A stretch of 6,794 nucleotides of DNA from Singulisphaera sp. GP187. GTDB lineage: Bacteria > Planctomycetota > Phycisphaerae > Phycisphaerales > SM1A02. The DNA is taken from NCBI GenBank assembly GCA_945896765.1, contig CAMDEL010000085.1:1-6794 (forward strand), written 5' to 3'. The notes below the pieces were generated by a model. It was not told where the DNA came from, did not search any database, and saw nothing but the letters and a program-made list of their open reading frames with translations. The position numbers were made by a program, and so were the translations under genes. Shown in pieces: positions 1 to 4,679 of this stretch (position 1 is its first letter; each line of letters starts with the position of its first letter).

Positions 1-794
1 GACAATTCGACCACTTTCAGATCGAGCGACTCGTTCATTGCACGAAGAGACTGCTGAACTCTATTGACTTCATCAAGCATCAGATCGAATGCACTCGAGA
101 GTTCCTCTAATTCATCTCCAGTCCGCAGAGAACTTCGCACTGTCAAATCACCGCGGCGCACCTTTTCCGCGCTCTCACGTAAACGACGCACAGGAGAAAA
201 AATCAACTTGGTCAAAATCAACGAAAATACAATCACCGCCAGTCCGACAGCAATAACACCACCCGCAATGATGTACCAACGATTGGAGAGAATCTGTCGT
301 GATGCGAATGGACTTGTGCGCTCGATGACCAACACTGCACGAAGCGGATCTCCAAGCGAAGTTTCCGAAGAACGCGGCGAGAAATCGACAAAGCGCCGAT
401 CTTGAATCGCGCGCCACTGCGCTTCGCGAAGAGCCCGCGCATATCGATAGACAATTCCACCTTCCGTCTGAAGTGTTGCGAAGAATTCGACTTCTGCAGA
501 TTCCCCGAGAAATTGACGATATGCCTGATCCACAAAGATGTCGCCAACACTTCCATCTTCAATTTGTTCGATCGGCACAACTCGAATCGGAATCGGAATC
601 CCCTCCGTGCGATTCAGCGCGAATCCGTTACCAACCCATGTTTCCGCCAATTGCCGCGACATTTCACGTTGACTGTCCTCGACCACCCATTCCAAGCGCA
701 TCCAAGGAACGATCAGCGCACCAGCCAGAATCAACAGCGCCGCCGCTCCAAAGAGAATCTGGCACTTATTTGCGAGCGATGGACCACGGGGCAT
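1..794 (-). CDS. Membrane sensor protein with HAMP domain, probable histidine kinase (3' end cut by window)
   Basis: 264 codons are visible from the ATG at 794 to the window edge; the C-terminal part is missing. An in-frame TAG lies four codons upstream (804-806), so this ATG is the only sensible start. Seen: a first membrane segment at about residues 11-32 (ILFGAAALLILAGALIVP), an extracytoplasmic domain at about 33-170, a second membrane segment at about 172-198, then a HAMP domain at about 199-250 (PVRRLRESAEKV, RRGDL, TGDELEELSSAF) leading into a coiled coil (RVQQSLRAMNESLDLKVVEL). This order is standard for a two-component sensor that reads an external signal and passes it through HAMP to a cytoplasmic output. 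The final coil resembles the stretch that precedes the HisKA phospho-acceptor helix in many HAMP kinases, so histidine kinase is the preferred call. A diguanylate cyclase or methyl-accepting output is not excluded because that part lies outside the window. I did not recognise the sensor domain. The gene is divergent from the zinc finger gene. Confidence 0.8.
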   Translation of the reverse strand, partial: MPRGPSLANKCQILFGAAALLILAGALIVPWMRLEWVVEDSQREMSRQLAETWVGNGFALNRTEGIPIPIRVVPIEQIEDGSVGDIFVDQAYRQFLGESAEVEFFATLQTEGGIVYRYARALREAQWRAIQDRRFVDFSPRSSETSLGDPLRAVLVIERTSPFASRQILSNRWYIIAGGVIAVGLAVIVFSLILTKLIFSPVRRLRESAEKVRRGDLTVRSSLRTGDELEELSSAFDLMLDEVNRVQQSLRAMNESLDLKVVEL

Positions 795-872
795 ATGTAC
801 AGCCTATCGGAGCGAATCTGCGTTTATCCTTTGCCTATGCGACGCGAAGGAACAAATCTGGAAGAAGTACGA
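795..872. promoter_or_regulatory. Short divergent intergenic region (kinase / zinc finger gene)
   Basis: The start codons of the leftward sensor kinase and the rightward zinc finger gene are separated by 78 bases (42 if the zinc finger protein starts at 837). Promoters for both directions should lie here or reach into the coding ends. I see no convincing -35/-10 pair on either strand; TATCCT-like and GATAAA-like stretches are present but poorly spaced. The call rests on gene orientation alone. Confidence 0.35.
860..864 (+). promoter_or_regulatory. Possible ribosome binding site deciding the zinc finger gene start
   Basis: GGAAG lies 8 bases before the ATG at 873. The alternative in-frame ATG codons at 795 and 837 have no purine-rich sequence at a suitable distance. 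Few genes in this window have a clear Shine-Dalgarno sequence, so the evidence is modest. Confidence 0.4.
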
Positions 873-1196
873 ATGGAAGATGTCCTCTGCGACTATTGCC
901 ATTCATCGTGGACAATGGATCGGCCGATGATTGAAGGCCATCACGGTTCATGCATCTGTGGCAGTTGCCTGCGAATTGCATACTCCGCAGTTCATTTGGG
1001 CGGCAACGACGACTCTGTGCAAGGTCAACCATCGAAATGCACCATGTGCCTCGAAGAACGAACCGAGGCATGCTTCGAAAGTCCCGCCTATCCAGAAGCA
1101 ATCATCTGTTTACGCTGCATCAAGATGGCAGCGAAGGCATTGACTCGCGATCCGGATTCGAATTGGAAACCACCCACGGACGAAGCGGCTTCATAA
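873..1196 (+). CDS. Small protein with two ClpX-type Cys4 zinc modules
   Basis: With the start at 873 the protein has 107 residues; ATG 837 would give 119. I chose 873 because only it has a GGAAG sequence at the right distance and because the first cysteine pair follows at once. Two similar modules are seen. Module 1 has CDYC at residues 6-9, MIEGHHGSCICGSCLRIAYS at 19-38 and its second pair at C29/C32. Module 2 has CTMC at 56-59 and its second pair at C79/C82 in ICLRCIKMAAKAL. Both have 19 residues between the pairs, close to the 18 in the zinc-binding domain of ClpX, and the GxxxxICxxC part also resembles ClpX. In ClpX this domain dimerises and binds adaptors and substrates. Here no AAA+ ATPase follows, so a free adaptor or protein-binding role is an inference. 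The C-terminus (DSNWKPPTDEAAS) is short and polar. trmB starts 16 bases after the stop, so the two may be co-transcribed. Function is unknown. Confidence 0.72.
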   Translation: MEDVLCDYCHSSWTMDRPMIEGHHGSCICGSCLRIAYSAVHLGGNDDSVQGQPSKCTMCLEERTEACFESPAYPEAIICLRCIKMAAKALTRDPDSNWKPPTDEAAS

Positions 1197-1212
1197 ATCG
1201 ACTCGAATTTTT

Positions 1213-1989
1213 ATGGACCCCGCACGCGGAAAAATTCTTGATGTCGGCACCTTTGGTCTCAATCAATCGCATTTGCCTGCACATGATGCTGGGCCTTTCG
1301 ATCCGCGCGATCTCTTCGCTTCACCGAAAAATTTATTCGAGATGGAAATCGGCACTGGAAAAGGAACATTTCTCGTCCAACAAGCAGTGCGTCAACCCGA
1401 TACGAATTTCCTCGGCATCGAATGGACTGCGGAATTCTGGAGATATGCGGCGGATCGTGTGCGCAGGCGAGAACTCTCCAATATCCGCGTTCTGCACACT
1501 GATGCCACCGAACTCTGTCGTTATTGGTTGCCCGACGAAATCGCCACCGTCATTCACTTGTACTTCAGCGATCCTTGGCCGAAGACGCGTCACAATAAAC
1601 GCCGCGTTGTTCAAGACGAAACACTTCGACACTTTCACCGAGTCTTGAAACCAGAAGGCGAACTCCGTCTTGTCACGGATCATGTCGAACTTTGGAAGTG
1701 GTATCAAGAGCATGCAGAGCGCAATGCAAATCTCTTCCACATCAAACCATTTCTCTCTCCCGAATCTGCCAGAGAGGGAGAAATGGTTGGAACGAATTTT
1801 GAACGCAAGTTTGCGCGCGAAGGTAGACCGTTTATGGCGATGACCTTGGTGAAGCGTCAGGCACCGATGGCAGCGCGTTTGTCGGGCCAGTCGGCTGGGA
1901 AATCGGTTGGGAACTCGGCTGGGAACTCGTCGTCGATACAACCCAATCCGAGATCTTTTTCACGACTTCCGGATCAATCTCCACTTTAA
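1213..1989 (+). CDS. trmB: tRNA (guanine-N7-)-methyltransferase TrmB
   Basis: 258 residues. The enzyme uses S-adenosylmethionine to make m7G at position 46 of the tRNA variable loop, in the cytoplasm. Seen in order: the SAM-binding loop EMEIGTGKGTFL (43-54), GIEW (68-71) after the second strand, DATE (97-100), the family signature SDPWPKTRHNKRR (119-131), RLVTDH (152-157) and GTNFERKF (193-200) near the end of the fold. The set is complete, so the gene should be active. The start is the first in-frame ATG, 16 bases after the zinc finger gene; I see no Shine-Dalgarno sequence. The family fold ends near VKRQ (213-216). The remaining 42 residues are low-complexity, Ser/Gly/Pro-rich, contain SAGKSVGNSAGN and lie opposite the end of the hydrolase gene. 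They look like an extension created by loss of an earlier stop codon and are unlikely to be catalytic. A long inverted repeat sits inside the gene at 1745-1788. Confidence 0.96.
   Translation: MDPARGKILDVGTFGLNQSHLPAHDAGPFDPRDLFASPKNLFEMEIGTGKGTFLVQQAVRQPDTNFLGIEWTAEFWRYAADRVRRRELSNIRVLHTDATELCRYWLPDEIATVIHLYFSDPWPKTRHNKRRVVQDETLRHFHRVLKPEGELRLVTDHVELWKWYQEHAERNANLFHIKPFLSPESAREGEMVGTNFERKFAREGRPFMAMTLVKRQAPMAARLSGQSAGKSVGNSAGNSSSIQPNPRSFSRLPDQSPL
1745..1788. repeat. 17-bp inverted repeat inside trmB, possible 3' hairpin of the hydrolase transcript
   Basis: The left arm is 1745-1761 (AACCATTTCTCTCTCCC) and the right arm 1772-1788 (GAGAGGGAGAAATGGTT), with a 10-base loop at 1762-1771. Of 17 pairs, 15 are Watson-Crick. 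Of the two others, one is a G-U wobble and one a mismatch in RNA from either strand (T1756/G1777 and C1760/A1773, which swap roles). It codes for TrmB residues near PFLSPESAREGEMVG, before the conserved TNFERK motif. On the minus strand it begins 44 bases past the hydrolase stop codon. No T-run follows on either strand, so it is not a classical intrinsic terminator. It could protect or help define a 3' end. Confidence 0.6.
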
Positions 1990-3046
1990 TCGCCGCGTAT
2001 TCATCTGGCATTCCCGTCCGCGCAGGCTGAAAGAGATGATTCGCTTTGGGAATAATCACAATCGTCGGCTTCAGTGGACAATCCAAAATTCCCTCTTGAT
2101 ATGGCGGCAAATTGCGTGCTGGAGAAACCTGCACATCTCGTTCACCAAAGAGAATCAACATTGGCACGCCGATGTGGCGAATCGCAGGAGCAGGATCAAG
2201 CGCAATGAATGTTCGCATCCAAGGACTGCTGACCTGAGCCAAGCCTTGCTTGACCGTCGACTCGATCGTTGCTTCTGGCGGCTTCGGTTTCGCAACGCAA
2301 TCAAGTTGGGCATCAACTAATGCGCGCATCGCTAAAGTCAAAGTTGCTTCATCCGCATTCGCAACGACTGCGTCAATCAGTTGGCGATGTTTTTCAAGTG
2401 TGAATGCCAACTGGATTGGCGGGACTTTTATTTTCGTAAACATATCTGCAGATTGTCCGACGAGAATCTCTCCACCAGAAATTCCAGGGGGCGCAAGCAA
2501 CACCGCGAAATTCATTGCAGGGTCTGGCGCTTGCGACATTAAGAGACCGATCAAGCCACCTTCACTATGTCCAACGACCCCAATTTGTTTGGGATCAATT
2601 TCTGGTCGAGTGCGCAACCATGCGACCTGAGCCTTTGCATCTTCGAGGAAATCAAACGTCGTTGCCAACTTTCCATCACCTGTGGATTTTCCAAATCCAC
2701 GGTCATCACACCGAATCGACGCGATGCCAGCTTGCGCGAGCGTCGTCGCAATCGCACGAAATGGTTTATGGCCAAAGATTGTTTCATCTCGATCCTGCAG
2801 CCCACTCCCTGTGATGAACACAACTGCAGGAACACGGTGCGTTGGCGATGCGCCTTCAGGCAACAGAAAAGTTCCTGCAAGTTTATTTCCGATTGGACCA
2901 TCGACGACGACTTCGCTTGAAACTTCGCTTGAAACTTCGCTTGCGGCTTGGCCAGCAAGAGCGACATCGACGCCCTGCCCCCCGCTTACCATCGAGAATC
3001 CAAGACAAGAAAGCGAGACCAAGAAAGCGCAGTTAGAAATATTCAT
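1832..3046 (-). CDS. Secreted alpha/beta hydrolase, EstD-like esterase family
   Basis: 404 residues. The N-terminus looks like a signal peptide: a hydrophobic core at about 6-20 (CAFLVSLSCLGFSMV) and a possible cleavage site after ALA (29-31), so export is likely. The mature part holds an alpha/beta hydrolase with VVFITGSGLQDRDE (75-88, oxyanion region typical of EstD-like carboxylesterases), RCDDRGFGKSTGDG (112-125), the nucleophile elbow GHSEGG with Ser161, GERDVQ with Asp304, and ANHLF with His337. The catalytic triad is complete. It probably cleaves a carboxyl ester or a small acyl substrate; the true substrate cannot be read from the sequence. Both ends are low-complexity: SEVSSEVSSEV just after the signal peptide and SSQPSSQPISQPT after the fold, each from a 12-bp tandem repeat. 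The last 158 bases overlap trmB in antisense. Upstream lie rsfS (58 bases away) and rpsU on the same strand, so it may be the last gene of that operon. An S33-type peptidase is a less likely alternative. Confidence 0.86.
   Translation of the reverse strand: MNISNCAFLVSLSCLGFSMVSGGQGVDVALAGQAASEVSSEVSSEVVVDGPIGNKLAGTFLLPEGASPTHRVPAVVFITGSGLQDRDETIFGHKPFRAIATTLAQAGIASIRCDDRGFGKSTGDGKLATTFDFLEDAKAQVAWLRTRPEIDPKQIGVVGHSEGGLIGLLMSQAPDPAMNFAVLLAPPGISGGEILVGQSADMFTKIKVPPIQLAFTLEKHRQLIDAVVANADEATLTLAMRALVDAQLDCVAKPKPPEATIESTVKQGLAQVSSPWMRTFIALDPAPAIRHIGVPMLILFGERDVQVSPARNLPPYQEGILDCPLKPTIVIIPKANHLFQPARTGMPDEYAAIKVEIDPEVVKKISDWVVSTTSSQPSSQPISQPTGPTNALPSVPDASPRSSP
1891..1926. repeat. 12-bp tandem repeat, three copies, coding on both strands
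   Basis: Three units occur: TCGGCTGGGAAA (1891-1902), TCGGTTGGGAAC (1903-1914) and TCGGCTGGGAAC (1915-1926). Since 12 is a multiple of 3, changes in copy number keep both frames. Plus-strand reading gives SAGKSVGNSAGN in the TrmB tail; minus-strand reading gives the SSQPSSQPISQPT stretch in the hydrolase tail. Confidence 0.85.
2680..2702. repeat. Short inverted repeat inside the hydrolase gene
   Basis: GTGGATTT (2682-2689) and AAATCCAC (2693-2700) pair perfectly around a 3-base loop, extended outward by a wobble and a C-G pair. It lies in the codons for the conserved RGFGKSTG motif, so protein constraint may explain part of it. No T-run follows on the minus strand. Confidence 0.4.
2910..2945. 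repeat. 12-bp tandem repeat near the hydrolase N-terminus
   Basis: Two identical units ACTTCGCTTGAA (2910-2921, 2922-2933) are followed by ACTTCGCTTGCG (2934-2945). On the minus strand they code for the SEVSSEVSSEV linker between signal peptide and catalytic fold. The repeat is in frame, so unit gain or loss would change linker length by four residues. Confidence 0.85.
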
Positions 3047-3104
3047 TTCGTCAGTTTACGAAATGCCATGCAGAAGAATCTCGAGCCCGAGTAGAGTGAA
3101 AAAC

Positions 3105-3497
3105 TCAGCGAGATGTCGCCGCAGCTGCACGCCAAGTCAAGCGCGGCGCGTCAGTCCAAAGTCCTTCAATGTCATAAAACGCGCGCTGAGTTGGTTCGAA
3201 AAGATGAGCAACCACATCGACGAAATCGACCACGATCCAACTTGTTCCAGTATCCGCATCCGTTCGCCATGCAGGCGAACCTTGCGTCTTACCCAACTTG
3301 TCGATCGCTTCACCCACAGATTTCATTTGGCGTTGACTTGTTCCTGATGCGATCAACATGTAATCGCAAATCTGTGATCGCCCAACAAGGTCAAGGATCA
3401 CCACGTCAGAACATTTTAATTCAGACATTAACTTTGCAGCATCAAGCGCGAATGACTTCGTGCGTGCGGCATCACTCTTTATGGTTGATCGACTCAT
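3105..3497 (-). CDS. rsfS: Ribosomal silencing factor RsfS
   Basis: 130 residues from the ATG at 3497; a TTG three codons upstream (3506) is possible but less likely. RsfS binds protein uL14 of the large subunit and prevents joining with the small subunit, lowering translation when nutrients are scarce. Seen: DVVILDLVGRSQICDYMLIA (31-50), SGTSQRQM (51-58), which together form the family core, then WIVVDFVDVVAHLFEPTQR (87-105) and FYDIEGLWTDAPRL (107-120), the usual C-terminal signature. Length and motif order are normal for the family; the short tail TWRAAAATSR is unremarkable. The gene follows the bS21 gene by 28 bases and precedes the hydrolase by 58 on the same strand, so the three are probably one transcript. 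No clear Shine-Dalgarno sequence is seen. Confidence 0.95.
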   Translation of the reverse strand: MSRSTIKSDAARTKSFALDAAKLMSELKCSDVVILDLVGRSQICDYMLIASGTSQRQMKSVGEAIDKLGKTQGSPAWRTDADTGTSWIVVDFVDVVAHLFEPTQRAFYDIEGLWTDAPRLTWRAAAATSR

Positions 3498-3525
3498 CGC
3501 GCGCAAGCAAATTCAACGTGACAAA

Positions 3526-3954
3526 TCAGCGACCACTTCCAGTGCGACCGCCACCAGAGCGACCAGCACCACCACTTGGTCGAGATCCGCCACCAGTGCG
3601 ACCGCCACCAGTGCGACCGCCGCCAGTGCGAGCGCCGCCGCCAGTGCCAGTGCGACCGCCAGCAGAACGACCGCGTGGACCGCCGCCAGATGAAGACGAA
3701 CCACCACTGCCGCCACCACCACCGCCGCCGCTACCGCCGCTGCTTCCGCCAAAGCCGCGATCAGAATCGGGTCGGACTGTAAAGGTGCGCTGTGGCCCGC
3801 GAATTTCTTCGCGGCGCTTGATCTCAGAGGGCTTCTCGTGATATTGCCGACGCTTCAGGTCTTTGGTAATTCCTTCACGCTCGCACAACTTCTTAAAGCG
3901 GCGAAGCATCTGTTCGGCTGTTTCATTTCCTCTGCTCTTGACTCGAATTGGCAT
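3526..3954 (-). CDS. rpsU: Ribosomal protein bS21 with long Gly/Arg-rich C-terminal tail
   Basis: 142 residues. Residues 1-50 are a typical bS21: MPIRVKSRGNETAEQMLRRF, then KKLCEREGITKDLKRRQYHE and KPSEIKRREE. bS21 sits on the small subunit near the 3' end of 16S rRNA, close to the anti-Shine-Dalgarno region, and aids initiation. The usual protein ends at about 60-70 residues. Here a tail of about 75 residues follows from about position 67: first a Gly/Ser run (GGSSGGSGGGGGGGSGG), then Arg-spaced repeats (GGRTGTGGGARTGGGRTGG) ending in RSGGGRTGSGR. Such RG-rich tails are disordered and usually bind RNA; that role here is inferred. The reading frame is open further upstream to 4095, but that part resembles nothing and the bS21 start is clear. 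AAAGGA lies 10 bases before the ATG. The gene heads the likely operon with rsfS and the hydrolase. Confidence 0.93.
   Translation of the reverse strand: MPIRVKSRGNETAEQMLRRFKKLCEREGITKDLKRRQYHEKPSEIKRREEIRGPQRTFTVRPDSDRGFGGSSGGSGGGGGGGSGGSSSSGGGPRGRSAGGRTGTGGGARTGGGRTGGGRTGGGSRPSGGAGRSGGGRTGSGR
3590..3634. repeat. 15-bp tandem repeat in the bS21 tail
   Basis: Two identical units CCACCAGTGCGACCG (3590-3604, 3605-3619) are followed by a near copy CCGCCAGTGCGAGCG (3620-3634). On the minus strand each unit codes for five residues of the GGRTG type. Surrounding sequence to about 3735 is a more degenerate GCC/ACC-rich stretch of the same kind. Confidence 0.8.
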
Positions 3955-4059
3955 TGCGTTTGAATCCTTTGTATGGGGTGAGTCCCGAATTAGAGCATAA
4001 TTTGTCATTCCAAGCAAGCCGACGCCAATCATGGGAAAGTACCCACGGACCCCTCTCCA
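3955..4059. promoter_or_regulatory. Divergent promoter region between rpsU and the NYN-domain gene
   Basis: This is the only intergenic region over 100 bases and separates two divergent start codons, so it must drive the rpsU operon leftward and probably the NYN gene and pdxH rightward. An AT-rich patch at about 3992-4009 holds CATAAT on the plus strand (3996-4001) and TATGCT on the minus strand as possible -10 elements. No well-spaced -35 is evident for either. Confidence 0.45.
3965..3970 (-). promoter_or_regulatory. Ribosome binding site of rpsU
   Basis: AAAGGA on the minus strand, 10 bases before the ATG at 3954. It supports the short bS21 start over the longer open frame upstream. Confidence 0.5.
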
Positions 4060-4653
4060 ATGCCGCTCATTATTGATGTCAACAATCTCCTGCACGTCAC
4101 TGGCATTCTGCCCCCAGAAATTGCGGGCCTTGATGAGGCTGAATTGGCGGAACTGATCGGAAGAAGCCGTTTTCAGCGAGAAGCGACCTGCCTCGTTTGT
4201 GATGGTCCCGCTCGTGGGCGGCCGACCGCCGATTTGGGGTCAATTGTTTTTCATTATGCCGGCAGCAACAGTTCAGCTGATGCCGTGATCGCCCAGATGG
4301 TAGATGGTTGCTCGGCTCCTCGACGAATGACTGTTGTCACAAGCGATCGCGCGATTCTCAAACATGCGAAGCGCCGTCGATGTCCGACAATATCGGCGAA
4401 TGAATTTCTGGAGATTCTTGCGCGCGATCACGCCGCAGCAGGACGCGGTCCACGAAATGTACGAGGTGGATCTGGCGCAAGAGGCTCGAAAGCAAGGCCT
4501 CAGATCGATCCGCTGACGCAACAACAAATTGAAGCGTGGAAAGTTTATTTTGGTCTGGATGATCCAAAGAAAGTGGAAGCGCTCAAACTTTCTGCACGTG
4601 AAGGACCCGCGCACCGCAAGCCCCACGATCGGCGCACGCCGAAGCAACTCTGA
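4060..4653 (+). CDS. YacP-like NYN-domain protein, probable endoribonuclease
   Basis: 197 residues. The first 125 or so look like a NYN domain (PIN-like nuclease fold) of the YacP type: LIIDVNNLLHV (3-13) with Asp6 and Asn9, CLVCDGPARG (44-53) with Asp48, FHYAGSNSSADAVIAQMV (64-81) with Asp74, VVTSDRAIL (92-100) with Asp96, and ISANEFLEIL (111-120). The Asp residues are placed as expected for the metal-binding acidic cluster, so it is probably active. YacP of Bacillus subtilis (Rae1) is a ribosome-associated ribonuclease that cuts mRNA in the A site; the same role here is an inference helped by the neighbouring ribosome genes. A Gly/Arg-rich linker follows (GRGPRNVRGGSGARGSK, 128-144), then a helical-looking segment (QQQIEAWKVYFGLDDPKKVE) and a basic end (HRKPHDRRTPKQL). 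The start is the ATG directly before the first strand; no strong Shine-Dalgarno sequence. pdxH follows after 26 bases, suggesting co-transcription. Confidence 0.76.
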   Translation: MPLIIDVNNLLHVTGILPPEIAGLDEAELAELIGRSRFQREATCLVCDGPARGRPTADLGSIVFHYAGSNSSADAVIAQMVDGCSAPRRMTVVTSDRAILKHAKRRRCPTISANEFLEILARDHAAAGRGPRNVRGGSGARGSKARPQIDPLTQQQIEAWKVYFGLDDPKKVEALKLSAREGPAHRKPHDRRTPKQL

Positions 4654-4679
4654 TCCCTCCTCTCGCATACCCTTTCTCC

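Noticed and set aside
402..836. Long N-terminal part of the frame that holds the zinc finger protein
   Set aside because: It lies opposite the sensor kinase, which shows clear membrane and HAMP features; the zinc protein begins at 837 or 873.
1745..1788. Calling the inverted repeat an intrinsic terminator
   Set aside because: No T-run follows the stem on either strand, and it lies in coding sequence; kept as a repeat with possible 3'-end role.
1333..1941. 202-residue open frame on the minus strand opposite trmB
   Set aside because: The plus-strand frame has all TrmB motifs; the minus product has no recognisable domain and is a shadow.
3498..3506. TTG start for RsfS at 3506
   Set aside because: It adds three residues only, and an ATG follows at once; neither has a Shine-Dalgarno sequence, so ATG is preferred.
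3590..3634. Direct repeats that could suggest a CRISPR array
   Set aside because: Units are 15 bases, directly tandem with no spacers, and lie in frame in a coding region.
3460..3841. Several open frames on both strands over the GCC/ACC-rich stretch, giving Pro-rich, Ala-rich or Ala/Thr-rich products
   Set aside because: They are shadows of the repeat-bearing bS21 tail; none has a recognisable domain or a start signal.
3955..4095. N-terminal extension of the bS21 frame up to 4095
   Set aside because: The frame is open, but the residues resemble nothing, the classic bS21 N-terminus with AAAGGA upstream starts at 3954, and the extension would fill the divergent promoter region and cross the NYN gene start.
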